Source: Plantago ovata
Taxonomy: Eukaryota > Streptophyta > Magnoliopsida > Lamiales > Plantaginaceae
Direction: 5' to 3'
NCBI GenBank assembly: GCA_028274465.1
Contig: CM051456.1
Coordinates: 74,262,753-74,326,752, forward strand
Length of the DNA stretch: 64,000 nucleotides
In this document: in pieces, positions 33,352-45,151 of the stretch
Position numbering within the stretch: position 1 is the first letter of the stretch
Layout of the letters: every line of letters begins with the position of its first letter
Position numbers and translations under genes: made by a program
The notes under the pieces: generated by a model
Seen by the model: the letters and a program-made list of their open reading frames with translations, nothing else
What the model was told of the DNA's origin: nothing
Databases searched by the model: none

Positions 33352-35316
33352 GAGTATGTAGCTTGTAGTTTTTCCTTTTTTGAGTCTTTAGTTGTTTTTC
33401 TCTTTGTGTTAGAGTATGTTTTTGGTGATAAGATAGGTAAAAAGTTGATATTTTTTGTATTCGGAGATTAATAACTCGGAGCCGATGTTCTGCCGCTCCC
33501 AGGCGGACCGCCCCCCACACAAGGCGGTGCGCCTGGGAGGGGCAGAATGCCCGGGCGCCTCTGCCACTCCCAGGTGGACCGCCCCTCACCCGGGGCGGTG
33601 CGCCCGGGAGAGCCAGAGGCCTGGGCGCCCCTGGGCACCCCAGGCGGACCACCCCTAACATGGGGCGGTGCGCCTGAGGGCGCCAGTGATCCGGGTGTCC
33701 AGATTTGATCTCGGACAACACGAATCACCCCCGTATGCAACCATATTAATCTTTTTACCCTTTTTATCATCCGTCTTGGTTTCTCAAGAGTTTCATTGAG
33801 TAATACATGTTACAGGTACTCTACCAGCTCTCACCCAATATCCACTTTCGGGGTTCGGGACGTACAACGAAGTTCAGGTTTTGGGGGGTTATCTCTGGGT
33901 ATTCCAATGACTTATATTTCTCATTTCAACTCGTTTTTAGGATTTAGTTTGTTCGTATGCATTCATCCTTAGTCTAGTTTTGCATGATGTTGTGTGGAGT
34001 TTATTGCCAATTTTTGAACTTTTTATTGTATAGACTAAGTGTTTTTTACCATTGCCCATACATTGCATCTCTATGGAATAGTTTGAGGTTTGTCTCGCTT
34101 GGCTTGTCATATTTGTATGTGAACGAGTTAAACTTGGTAGTCTCGACATCACTATGTGGTGTTTACTCTACTGCGGTTCGCGAAGGCCTTATAAAATGTT
34201 GCATGTTAGAGTCTTTGGTTGTATTCTCGTGTAATTATGTACCTAAGAGGCAACGAGTCTAAACCTTTCTTTTTGAGATTGCTAAATGCCTAGGAAGGAG
34301 GTAGAGTGAGGTGTGTGATTCTTTGTTTGAAACATATTCTAACGAATAGGTTTGGGGAGGGGGTTACCATTTGTATGACTTGTTTTTCGTATAGTTGAGT
34401 CATGTTGAGTTGACTTGTTTTTCGTATAGTTGAGTCATGTTGAGTTTGTTTTTCTTTTTCTTGTGAGTTTGTGCTCCAACCTATTCTTTCGAATAGGTTT
34501 GGGGAGGTCGTTGTAGTGTCATTGTTATTTCCTTTCATTGTACTTTCATTGTGTTGTAGTGTCATTGTTATTTCCTTTCATTGTGCTACTGCTGGCTATA
34601 TACAAAAAAAAAAAAAGAGAGAGAGAAAAAAAAGGAAAAAAAGAATTTTTTTTTGAAAATTCCAGAATCTGGAAAAGAAAAAATGATTAAGACCCGAAAA
34701 ACAAAAGAAGGGTCCAAGCAAGCCAAAAAGAAGTTTTAGCAAAGTATTGCATTATTTTTCAGCTTTTGTACAAGTTCGTAATCGAGTTGTAAATTCTTCC
34801 TTGTGTTCTCGTGTCGCCTAGTCCAAGGCTTGTTCTAGACCACCCTCGTCCTGCCATTCAGGATGTGGTGAAGAGTTTTTGCTTTAAGAGTCGGGTAGAA
34901 TAGGGGAGTGTTGTCTTTTAGGGAACCCTTCTTCGTTTGATGAGAGCCAGTATTGGTTCGACCTCTCTTGAGGGAAAGTCTCACTTGGTGAACAGTAGTA
35001 AGCCCTCAGTTTCATAGGCACGGGGCAACCATTTGTATTTTAATGTGCATCATTACGCCGTCATTGACTAGGTCCAGGTAGAGAATGTTACGAGAGACTC
35101 CCTTGTTTAACAAAGTGCATATATGAATGTGTATAGGTTCAATCGAGACAACCTACTTCCATGTTATGATTTGTATGGTCTTTGTTCATAAGCATTTGGT
35201 AGATACAATTGATTAGTTCTTCTTGTTTGACATGTGACTCCTCTTTGTGTTGCATGTAGGTTGCATAGAGTCTAGCTAATTGCTTGAGGACAAGCAAATG
35301 TTCGCTATGGGGAGTT
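33352..35316 (+). other. G3 3' noncoding region
   Basis: GC-rich palindromic repeats lie at 33490-33690, with a variant core such as GGCGGTGCGCC. Paired palindromes lie at 34330-34352 (imperfect) and 34478-34499. A purine-rich tract with A runs lies at 34601-34690. A PPT-like TATGGGGAGTT precedes the LTR. No gene is seen. Confidence 0.75.
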
Positions 35317-36568
35317 TGATGACAGTGTTTTTTACACTATCATTCGGGTCTTTTTCATCAATTTAGCTATCCTCTTGCATGCATTTTAGTGCATTTTGTT
35401 AGAATAGTGTCACATTTCCATTTTCTTTGATATTTTCAGGATTTAGGTGAAAATCGCACTTTTAGATATGAATCATGGCGAAACAATGAAGTTTTGGTGC
35501 AACGAGATCACCCGTGGTGTGTCAAGGAGTACCAGGACGAGTTTCCAGGCTAAAAGACCAAGTTTCGGAGCTCAAAACCGTGCCAAAGGCCAAAATCGAA
35601 GACCCGGAGGAAGGAAAGGCACGAACAACTCTCTGCCCGTGCCAGGCGGTCCGCCTGGGAGGTTCCGACAACAATATATATATTTTGTAAAGTTGCGAAT
35701 TTTCATATCGGAGATCATTATTTTGCAGACTTAAATCCCAGAGCTTGTTCTGGGTATTTTTTCTCTTAGAACTACATTATCTTAGCAATTTGGAGCACTA
35801 AGGTAGAGATTCGGACATCTTTTGATCTCACCTTTCTAGAAACTTGTGAGTTTAGCCATTCACCGGAGATTGACAATCCTCGGTGGTAACTTTGTATCTC
35901 ACCTTTTTCATACTCTATCTTTTCAATTCAATGATGTTTTCATATATGATTGCTTCTGTTGATTTAGATTTTGGTATGAGTAGCTAAGTTTCTAGTTGGT
36001 GATAGTATGTAAATTCGTAGCTACGGTTCATATTGTGCATGATTGAGTTTCTGAGTCTTTTACTTGTTTAATTATCTTAATTGGATTCTTTAATCCGACT
36101 AAGCCTATATCTTCGTATGAAAGTGTTAGAAACACAAGGATAATTCAAGATCATCGATTCAATAATTATAATTATCAAGTACTGCTTGAACTAAGACTGA
36201 CAACCTTAGCCAAGTATTAGTATAGATAGGAAGCTTTCAAAATACACGTCTACAAATCTGTTTTTGGTGTTTGTTAATTCAAATTACTTTTAAAGCAGTA
36301 CGAGTTGCACTTTCATGCATAATTAGAACCCGTTGCTTAGAATGAGCATACTATCACCAGCTCTCATCATATATTGTTAAGTCAATCATTGTTAAATTTG
36401 TTTTCTGAACTTATATAGTAGTTATTTAGTTAAAGCTAGCTAAGTCCCTAGAGATCGACACTCGAGGTCATCTTACCTCTGCACTACGTGTTTTGTGTAG
36501 TTGTGAGTTGCCCTTTGGCTTTCAAACAAATTTATTTGATTGTTCGAGTCTGACAATCTCGTTCATCA
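35317..36568 (+). repeat. G3 3' LTR
   Basis: 1252 bases, TGATGACAG to GTTCATCA. It has a single palindrome GCCAGGCGGTCCGCCTGG at about 35640-35658 and a TATATATA stretch at 35675-35682. It is clearly diverged from the G1, G2 and G4 LTRs. Confidence 0.88.
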
Positions 36569-36790
36569 AGCTTAGCGACGGTTGATCATCCGTCGCAAAA
36601 AGTGAACTTTTGTATCCGTCGCTAAGTCCTTCACTAATTCGCGACGAATTATTTATCCGTCGTTAAATCGCTAGCAACGCACGATTTAGCGACGAAATTT
36701 TTATCCGTCGCTAAAAGTGTCGATCTGTCGCTAGTGTTTTCTAGCGACGGATCGGCATTCTCTAGTGACGGATGCATCCGTCACTCGATC
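36569..36790. repeat. Cluster of GCGACGG / CCGTCGC repeats (DNA-transposon-like end)
   Basis: About nine copies of TAGCGACGGAT-like motifs in both orientations fill 220 bases between the G3 LTR and the Copia env-like fragment. Such arrays are typical of subterminal regions of plant CACTA-type transposons and related MITEs. No terminal CACTA sequence or target duplication is visible, so the class is uncertain. Confidence 0.55.
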
Positions 36791-36802
36791 TGGGATCCTT
36801 GT

Positions 36803-37659
36803 ACTGAAACCATTAAGATTGTACTTAAGCAAAGAAATGGATGTGGATGTACCTGACAAATCTGACAAGTCAGTTATTCCATTTATGACAAGTAGTGAAC
36901 TTTTGGGTCATGAAACTTCTGCTCAACTTGTGAACTCAAAGACAAGGGAGATTGTTGATGTTGTACAACCTTCTCAAGAGGAGCAAACAAGAAGTCTGCT
37001 GAAGATACAGTCTCAGATATTGAAGAAGGCAATGATGTTGAACGGACTGAGTCACCACCTGTTGGTCTTCAGCAAGTAAGATGTTGAACCTATTTATTTG
37101 ATACTATGTCATTAGCTATTATTGTTTCTTTACAGACTTCTCAAGATGCAAGTCAGAAGCAAGCTGAGACTTCTTTAAAAGCTCATACAGTAACCCCATC
37201 TCTAGTGCCCTTTCCCAGTGTGGAAGAATGTACACCTAGAATGAAAGCTCTCTTCAAAGTGCATGAAGAATGCAAAGCTGAAGATGAGGAGTTACTGGCT
37301 GAAAAACCAATGAACCTGGAGAATGTCCTGACTGCCTTGCTGAGACGCACAACAAGTCTCACTCTAGCTCAAGCAGATGTAAGTCTACATCATAGAAGCT
37401 ATGATAAAGAAGCAAATCAAGCTCTAAGAATTGGCAAGAATGCTTTGAAAAAGGCTCAATTCATCATGGAACAAAAAGTCACTGATGCCAAAAGAGCCGA
37501 GGACAACTTGAAGATGATCAAGGAAGAGTTGTCCAAAAACAACCAACATCAGCAAGACATGGTTGAACACTACAACAGATTGCACAAGCTTGCTGAAAAT
37601 TGCAATGAGTTTTTCCCAACTCATATTTTTGATGCATTGCAATCATGTCTAAGGGGGAA
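36803..37659 (+). pseudogene. Env-like fragment of a Copia element joined to the Copia-C LTR
   Basis: Matches two separated parts of the Copia-B env-like gene: about 43000-43260 and 45970-46438. A GT-AG segment at 37076-37135 sits between CTTCAGCAA and ACTTCTCAAG, the position of the first env intron in Copia-A and Copia-B. The frame then gives a helical, Lys/Glu-rich protein (PSLVPFPSVEECTPRM...). It ends at GTCTAAGGGGGAA, right at the LTR. That purine tract corresponds to 46430-46438 of Copia-B, about 1.3 kb upstream of the PPT used there. Confidence 0.7.
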
Positions 37660-37861
37660 TGTTAGGAAACTTGTAAATTTTGATGAGTAAATAACCATGC
37701 TAAATTAAGTAAAGTCCAGTAACTAGTACTCTTAAGTTCCATAGGAATTTAGAATTTTAAGGACATTGTAAAAGAGGAATGTTTGCTGAAAGACTTAGTG
37801 TAGGTACTAGTTAGGTTCTTTTGTTTGCTGATGATGTACTTTATTTTAAAAACGAACTATT
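37660..37861 (+). repeat. Copia-C LTR, first 202 bases
   Basis: Begins TGTTAGGAAACTTG and is broken at CTATT (37857-37861) by Copia-B. It resumes at 49334 with the duplicated CTATT. Confidence 0.88.
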
Positions 37862-38938
37862 TGTTAGGAAACTTGTAATTTTGATGAGCAATTAACCATG
37901 CTAAATTAAGGAAAGTCCAGTAACTAGTACTCTTAAGGTCCATAGGAATTTAGAATTTTAAGGACATTGTAAAAGAGGAACGTTTGCTGAAGACTTAGAA
38001 TAGGTGCTAGATAGGTTGGTTTTACCGCTTATGATGTATCTTGTTTTCTGAAAAGAAATACAACCTATTGAAGCATTTGCTGATGATGTACTTTGTTTTC
38101 ACAATCAAACTATTGAAGCATTTAGAACCGCTCAGAATCTTGAAGATTTCGAAGACTGAAGACTAGAAGATTTCTGAAGACTGGCATCTACAAAGGCAAA
38201 TGTTGCTCAGAAAGTGGAAACTTCAGCAACAGCTTGCATAAGTAAAAATCTATACGACAGAGTAGGTTGTGCTCGCTGAAACTGAGACTGACCACTTGCT
38301 GATGGAACATATGTGACCTCTTGCTGAAAGTACTTGTATTTGCGCGCCAATGTTACTGTTTGAATTCCATTCAAAAGAGCATTAAATGCAAAGCTTGCAC
38401 GCGAAGGACATGAAGACTAGAAGACAAACAAGGACGCTGTTGAAAGTACAAAAGCAATATAGTGACATTTTAAGGAACAAAAGCCTTAGAATTTGAAATT
38501 CAAACGGCTCCTTATTTCACTATAAATAGAGGTCATCCGGCAAAGAGTTGAAGTGTGTCAACAACGTGATCAAACTCTCACTTGTGCTTAAACTCACATA
38601 CCCTTCAAATACTCTCTACTGCCATTGATCCGTTCCAAGACTTAAAGCTTGAAAAAGCTACTTGTGAAGAAGTAGAATTTACACGACTAAGTAATTAGTT
38701 AAGTGTTCTTTCTTTCTTTCGAACAAGAACAAGTCTTGACACCAGAAACAATCAAACTTGTTTACTGCAAAGTATTCAAAGTTTTGTTTCTTAGATTACT
38801 TGTTGTAACTGAATAAGTTATAATTAAGTTATCTAATCCCAAACCTCTCTAACTGAAAATACACCCTTTCAGGCGTGATATTCAGGGGGAACTTAATCGA
38901 GCATAGTTTTGCTGATTAAAAGTACCAAGTTTGTTGGA
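37862..38938 (+). repeat. Copia-B 5' LTR, 3' end deleted
   Basis: Starts TGTTAGGAAACTTG; TATAAATA box at 38521-38528. It follows the 3' LTR closely up to CCAAGTTTG, then jumps into RT sequence, losing the last 500 or so bases. Confidence 0.88.
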
Positions 38939-40320
38939 GGATTGGACTATGATGAGTCTTATGCACCACTATGATGAGTCTTATGCACCAATTTCTCTTA
39001 CTGTCAGACTGAAGGATTGGACTATGATGAGTCTTATGCACCAGTTGCAAGATTGGATGCAATTAGGCTTTTCTTGGCCTTTGCTGCTCACAATGACTTC
39101 ATTGTTTACCAAATGGATGTTAAAAGTGCATTCTTGAATGGTGAACTTGCTGAAGAAGTCTACTTAGAACAACCCCCTGGCTTTGAACTTCCCTCAGAAT
39201 CAAGATGGTATACAAGCTTCAGAAAGCTGTATATGGTCTAAAGCAAGCACCAAGAGCATGGTATGATACCTTGGCTAAGTTCTTGCTGGAGAATGGTTTC
39301 AGGAAAGGTGAAGTTGAAAAAACCTTATTTACCATGAACCATGATGGTAAAATACTCTTAGTTCAAATTTATGTGGATGACATAATTTTTGGATCTAAGG
39401 ACAAGCAACATTGTGATGATTTTGCCAAACTCATGACAAACAAGTTTGAAATGAGTATGATGGGAAAATTGAATTATTTCCTAGGATTGCAAGTAAAGCA
39501 ACTCAAAGATGGAATATTCATAAATCAGGCAAAGTATGCGAAAAAAATGCTCATAAAGTTTAGGATCAAAGAGGAAGAGAAACCTGAAAAGATCCCTATG
39601 AGTGTTGGTACCAAATTGGGCTATACTAAAGAAGATAAAAGTGTTGAAGAACACAAGTATAGGAAGCTCATTGGTTCCTTGTTGTATTTAACAGCAAGTA
39701 GACCTGACATTCAGTATGTTGTTTGTGTGTGTGCAAGATTCCAATCTGATCCAAGAGAATCACACTACAAAAAGGCAATCAAGATACTGAAATAAGTCAA
39801 AGGTACAGTCAATGTTAGATTATGGTATCCGAAAAATTCTGGACTAGAATTGGTTGGTTATTCTGATGCTGATCATGGAGGATCAACTCTTGATAGAAAA
39901 AGTACCTCTGGAACTTTTCAGTTTTTGGGTACTAGATTAATATCATGGTTCAGCAAGAAGCAAACCTGTGTTGCCAATTCATCCACTGAATCTGAATACA
40001 TTTCAGCTGGTTGTTGCACAGCTCAAATCCTATGGATTCAGCAACAATTAAGAGATTATGGTAATTCTGCAAAGAAAACACCAATCTTTTGTGATAATAC
40101 AAGTGCTATTGCTATCACGCAAAATCCTAAGTTTCACTCTAGGACTAAGCACATTGATATTAGACATCATTTCATTAGACATCATGTGGAAAAAGGAGAT
40201 ATTGAGGTTGTGAAAGTAGGTACTGATGATCAACTTGCTGACATCTTTACCAAGCCCCTACCAGATAATAGGTTCGCAATGCTAAGGTATAACCTTGGAT
40301 TGATTGAACTACCTCAATAA
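38939..40320 (+). pseudogene. pol: Copia-B RT-RNase H, truncated and frameshifted
   Basis: Begins inside RT at the [10 protein letters not shown] block. This block is locally repeated, with two extra partial copies at about 38937-39010 before the collinear one at 39017. The frame shifts near 39205, and TAA replaces a Tyr codon at about 39793. YVDD, the RNase H motifs (GYSDAD, STESEY, FCDNTSAI) and the C-terminus (IFTKPLPDNRF) remain. It is close to the Copia-A ORF at 19094-20653. Confidence 0.85.
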
Positions 40321-41229
40321 AGGATACATTTGGCAGAATGCTGAAACAGGTATTCAGCAAGCCAAAGTATTCTTACTTAAAAGCTCCGTCCACTAATTTC
40401 TTCTAAGAAATGATAGGTCACTACATGATTGCTGAAACAGGCATTCAGCAAGTAATTCCTTCAAAACGGGTATTTGTTAGGAAACTTGATCATTTGCTGA
40501 GACAGGCACTCAGTAAGAGAAAAACCTTAAGGATTACTGAAACGGGCATTGAGACAATCAAAGATACTGAAACAGCTATTCAAGTATCAAGGGAACATTC
40601 TGAGACGGGAACACAGAAAAAGAGCAAAACTCATTTCTCAGATGTTACCAAAGGATATCTCAAGTACAAAAGAATTTACTTATACGGGAAATCAGAAATA
40701 TCTTTTAAACTTTAGAAAATATGAGATATCTAAGTAAGGGGGAACTTTCAGCAAGTATCTAGGCTATTTATGCAAACTCGCTGAAAAGATTCTTGTCTAT
40801 TTCAGCAAGCAATCTAGTCCCATAAAACTCGGTAAAATCAATTGTGACGTTAATCGGGCACAGATAAACTCGTAATAATCATGACATGAAATACAATCGT
40901 GGCCATTGATTAAAAGGAGTTATTGATCTAACGGTTAACAAAACAAAGAGAGAGAGAGTGTGCTCTGACGGTTTTAGTTAGTGGGCCATTACGCATTCAA
41001 TGCAAAGGCTCCACTAACGCCTTTGTTTCTCTGTTTTACCCTTGCTGAGAACTCAAATAGATTGAGTTTCTCACACATCAGAGACACTATATAAAGAAGG
41101 AGTTAGAGAAATGATAAAATTCTTTAACTCACATTTCCTTTCTCTGCAAATTTTAGCCTGAATCTACTGTACCTCCGGTCAAAAAGCAAACTATCTTTTT
41201 CGTACACATTCTCTTCTCTATAAAAAGAA
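40321..41229 (+). other. Copia-B pol-env spacer with palindromes, purine tract and TATA box
   Basis: Imperfect palindromes of the type TGCTGAAACAGGCATTCAGCA begin at about 40339, 40430, 40494, 40535, 40565 and 40598. A purine tract AAGGGGGAA lies at 40736-40744, identical to the core of the element's other purine tracts. A TATATAAA box lies at 41088-41095, 135 bases before the env-like ATG at 41230. The order is the same in Copia-A. Confidence 0.6.
41088..41095 (+). promoter_or_regulatory. TATA box upstream of Copia-B env-like gene
   Basis: TATATAAA followed by a 135-base A-rich leader and ATGGCACC. It is conserved in Copia-A at 18261-18268. This suggests a separate env-like transcript, inferred from position only. 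Confidence 0.5.
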
Positions 41230-44200
41230 ATGGCACCAAAGAGACAGTCCTCCAAGACCTCCAAGTCGTCTAAGGTTGACAGTGCTGAGAAACGCACTGC
41301 TCCGGTATCAAAAACAACGAAAGTTGTGTTGAAAAACGATAGAATCTCTGAAAACCTATGCCTCCTTCATATCTTGACACTGCAAAGTGTGAGATGATGA
41401 TGCAATGGGGTGGATTTGCAAAGAGAAGTATATTCGATACTTCTATGAACAAGAAACTTGACGGTGACAATGAAGAGGCGCTTGAATTTATCAAGCAGCA
41501 AGGCCTCATGCATTTTATAACTGCTCACACCAAGAAAGTGTGTATGTTGGACACATGGAGTTCTACAATAATGCAGAAATCCAGTCCCTAACTGATAGTA
41601 AAGGAGTCACTGAAAAAGTGATCTTTACTACAGTTTCAGAACACGCAAATCGTCCTGAAATGGACTGATTTAGCGGAAATCTTTCAGATTCCAACCACTG
41701 GAACTGAAGATGACGTCACTGCCACTGATGAAGAAATTGAAGCCTTCTACAGTGACGTCAGAAATGAATGAAGAAAGGAGAGATTGCTCCCGTGACTTGG
41801 ACAAAGCACGTTAAGAGGAAGCATCTCTGCCATTCACTTGGTCTAGTAGCTCTGCTACTGATTAAAGTTTTGGACTCCCAAGTTGGAGGAATGGACCAGT
41901 AGGCCTGGGGGCCGCTGCTGATGCATATCTATGAAAATAAAACGGAACTTAACTGGGCTAAGTACATTTCAACAGGCTTGTTGATTGTGTCACTAAGTTC
42001 AAGGTTAAGGTGAAGACAACAAGGTCTCACCTTCCTTTCCAGTTATGTATGGAATAAAGATATGCTATCCTTGAACATTTCAGGATTCAGCTGAGAAACC
42101 CATTGCCAATCAAGAAATCTGTATGCAATGTGGGAAGATCCTTCTACAAGCAGAATGTACCTAAGATTGCTGGCAAGAAACTTGAAAATCTAAGAAGACA
42201 ACAGCTGCAGATGTGTCAGCACAAGTCAGCAAGAAAGGTATACAACAGCTGCAAATGTCACCACTCAGCAACTTAGAGATGAAACTGCTGTAGATGGTGG
42301 TGACAAGATGAAACTGCTCTAGATGGTGATCATGCTGACACCACTACTCCGTTGCTGAAAATGCAACTACTGACGCCTCTGCTGGGAAACTGAAGAAATC
42401 TAACAAGAAAAAGAGGAAAGCTGATGATGACACTCAGACTGCAGCGTCATCAGCAAACCCTGTCCCCAAGAGGAAAAGGACAAGTAACACAAGGAAGAAA
42501 ACACTGGCTCGCAAGTCAGTACCTATTGTCCATGACCTCTCAGACAATTCCCAGACAATTGCTGAAACGCAAGTTCCAGTAGATGTTGACAAGGTAGTTG
42601 AAGCCTATGTCAGCAACATTGAAGTGTTTGCGGAAGCCTTCAATGATCGACTCAATGTTGATCCTTCTACTGAGAACAGACCACAAGGCAGTGGAAATGA
42701 AATTCCTGCCCAAGTCCCGATATCTACATTGTAGATAATCTAGATGATCAAACTCTGGAACCAGCAAGTGATATTGCTGCTGATCTGAGAACGCGGCACT
42801 TGCTGATGCTGCTGAAAAGATGGTTGCTGAACAAGCAACTCATCAAGTTGCTGAAACCACAATTGCTGAAGAACCAGTTGCTGAGACAGCAATGGTTCAA
42901 GTTCCAGAAGTTGCTGAAGAAACACAAGAAGCATTATTCAACGACGCATCTTTATTGACTGGCCCAAGTTCACCAAAGACATCAATTGACAAAGTCCAGC
43001 TTGTACTGGAAGCTATAAGCCAACAAATGGAATTGGATATTGAAGAATCATCCAACAAATCCATTGATGTTTTATGACAAGCAGTGAGCTTAAAGGTCAA
43101 GATGCTTCTGCTCAACTTGTCATTTCAGAGACAAGGGAGATTGCTGAAACCGCAGCTTTCTCAAACAGAGCAAGCCAAGAAGTCTGCTGAAGAAACAGTC
43201 CCAGAAACTGAAGAAACTGTTAATGCTGAAAGGACTGAGCCACAACCTGTCCTTCTTCAGCAGGTAGATAACTCAACCATCAGTAAAAACTTCACTTTCT
43301 GAAACTTATTCTTTTGCTAATATTATGATATCTCTACAGACTTCTCAAGATGCAAGTCAGATGGTTGCTGAAGCCTCTGCACCAGAATCAACACTTCCTG
43401 CTCAGCAGGTAGTTAAAGTTTTTGGTAATAAAACTAAGTTTGACAGCTTAGTACTTGTGTCTAACTCATATTTATTTCAGGATGAACAAATGGAGGATGC
43501 TACTCAAGCTCCTCAAGGAATGGAAATTGTACAACATGAGCTTGCTGAATCTCAGCAGGTAATTCATGTTTCAGCTTTGAACTCTAAAGCAATTATCCAA
43601 ACCTCTCCTGATCTAAATATTGTTCTTTTTCAGGCTCTAAAGGAGACCACTGAAGTGGTGCACATCACTGAAGATTCACAAGTGAGTTCCGAGGAACTTT
43701 ACTTGAACTTCAAGAGAACAACCTTGTCAAGAGTTGCTAAGTCTGTCAGCAACTGGCAAAGGTACAGAAGGATGGATTTTTCTGATCTCATCTATCATTC
43801 ATCTATCAAATGAGAAAAAGAGATCTTCTCTGGAAGCTCGAGACGTTTGTCCACTCCATACTTCCTGAAGACATGTCATATTCTCAGCTAATGAGCTCGA
43901 ATCTGATTGCTCAAATCAGAGAGAATATGAAGGCAAAATTCAAGAGTGCCTCTCCAGCTGAACAAGCTGTGATGCTCAAGGGTTTATTTGTACCCGTGGT
44001 GGCTGATCCCCACAAAATCAATGAGGAAGAGGAAGTATCGAGTGTTGCTCTATACAAGCATCTTGAGCTAGTTATTCTAACTGATGATGATGAGAAGAAG
44101 AAGATAAAACATCCCTACTGATCCCAGTGATGATGAAGGAAAAGATTCAAAGGACAAGAAAGATGACGATGATGACAATCAAGGTCCAGTCCTGATGCTG

Positions 44201-45051
44201 GTGGTTTAAAATTGACAGTTGCTGAAACTGAACAACAAGACAATCAGCAAGCTGAACAACCACAACCTCAGCATGAATCTCAACCTGCTCCTACTGATGC
44301 TGAAAATCAAGCACCTGTACAGGTGCTGATACTGAAGAAGAATATGCCAGAAAACGGGCTGCCTTGAAACATGGCAAGAGCCAACTTTCTGATGCCAAGG
44401 TCACTGATAAACCTTGATGATGAAGATGAAATGGATGAAGATTACCAACGCGCTCTACAAAACAGTCTCATGATCCATGCAAGGCATACGCAGGATCTGG
44501 AAATTGGTCAATCTTCAGGAGTAAAACCAAAGGAAGTCCCCTCCCTTCCACTTACTACTGGCGAAACTCCAGTAATTGAGTCTCAAACGTTGCCCTCAGC
44601 AACTACTCAATTAAAACTAACTACTGGTGTTGTTGAGTCTGAAACGTTGCCATCAGCAACTACTCAACCAAAGAATAAGCTGCTGACTTAGGTTCCAGGT
44701 TGCTGACCTGATGAATCTGAGGATGACGATGATCTATCAGCAACGAGGATGAAAACTCCAAGAGAGACCCCAAGGTGGTTGAAATGCCTCCTCATGATTA
44801 TATAAGGATGTAGACGATGAGTTGAGAGAGAATTGCTGATGAAGATGTCAGTTTGCTTCAGAACTGAAATTCATTCCTTGACCCAATCAGGTGCCGTTCC
44901 CACGAGTTGAGGAGTTTTACTCCTAAATTTTGGCATGAAGAAAGTCCATGATGCCTGCACAGCAGAAGATGAAGCTGGCTTGCTGAGAGCCCCTTGATAT
45001 TGGAAAAATATTGGCTACAGTGCTGAAACGCACTACTACTCTTACAATAGG
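41230..45051 (+). pseudogene. Copia-B env-like gene, first part (left of gap)
   Basis: Starts ATGGCACC at 41230 and is frameshifted within 130 bases. It follows the Copia-A env-like N-terminus and then a long VAE-rich region (42800-43060), with a stop at 43075. Three GT-AG segments lie at 43264-43339 (76 bases), 43409-43480 (72) and 43559-43633 (75). The exons between them are 69 and 78 bases, both in phase. A frame at 43810-44121 encodes a helical segment. From 44080 the sequence repeats what follows the gap, with errors increasing toward 45051. No signal peptide or membrane anchor is evident. Confidence 0.65.
43264..43633 (+). other. Three predicted short introns in Copia-B env-like gene
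   Basis: Introns 43264-43339, 43409-43480 and 43559-43633 each start GTAG or GTAA and end ACAG or TTCAG. Each follows CAGCAG. A GCTAAT branch-point-like site precedes the first acceptor. The first and second have counterparts at the same exon positions in Copia-A (8485-8559; 8344-8415), where the intervening exon is also 69 bases. Confidence 0.5.
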
Positions 45052-45151
45052 NNNNNNNNNNNNNNNNNNNNNNNNNNNNNNNNNNNNNNNNNNNNNNNNN
45101 NNNNNNNNNNNNNNNNNNNNNNNNNNNNNNNNNNNNNNNNNNNNNNNNNNN
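45052..45151. other. Assembly gap (100 N)
   Basis: Exactly 100 N. The left flank 44080-45050 and right flank 45152-46145 are versions of the same sequence. Confidence 0.98.

Larger units (their letters stand above)
32284..36568 (+). mobile_element. G3: 3' part of an autonomous-type Athila-like Gypsy element
   Basis: Contains the end of pol (integrase), a 2-kb 3' noncoding region and a 3' LTR. The 5' part must lie left of Copia-A, outside the window, because Copia-A entered the integrase zinc-binding region. It is the only Gypsy copy here with integrase, so it shows what an autonomous relative of G1, G2 and G4 looked like, though its LTR and palindromes are of a different subtype. Confidence 0.8.

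Noticed and set aside
33344-33770. Pro/Gly/Arg-rich ORFs on both strands
   Set aside because: They translate the GC palindrome cluster; no start context or homologue is evident.
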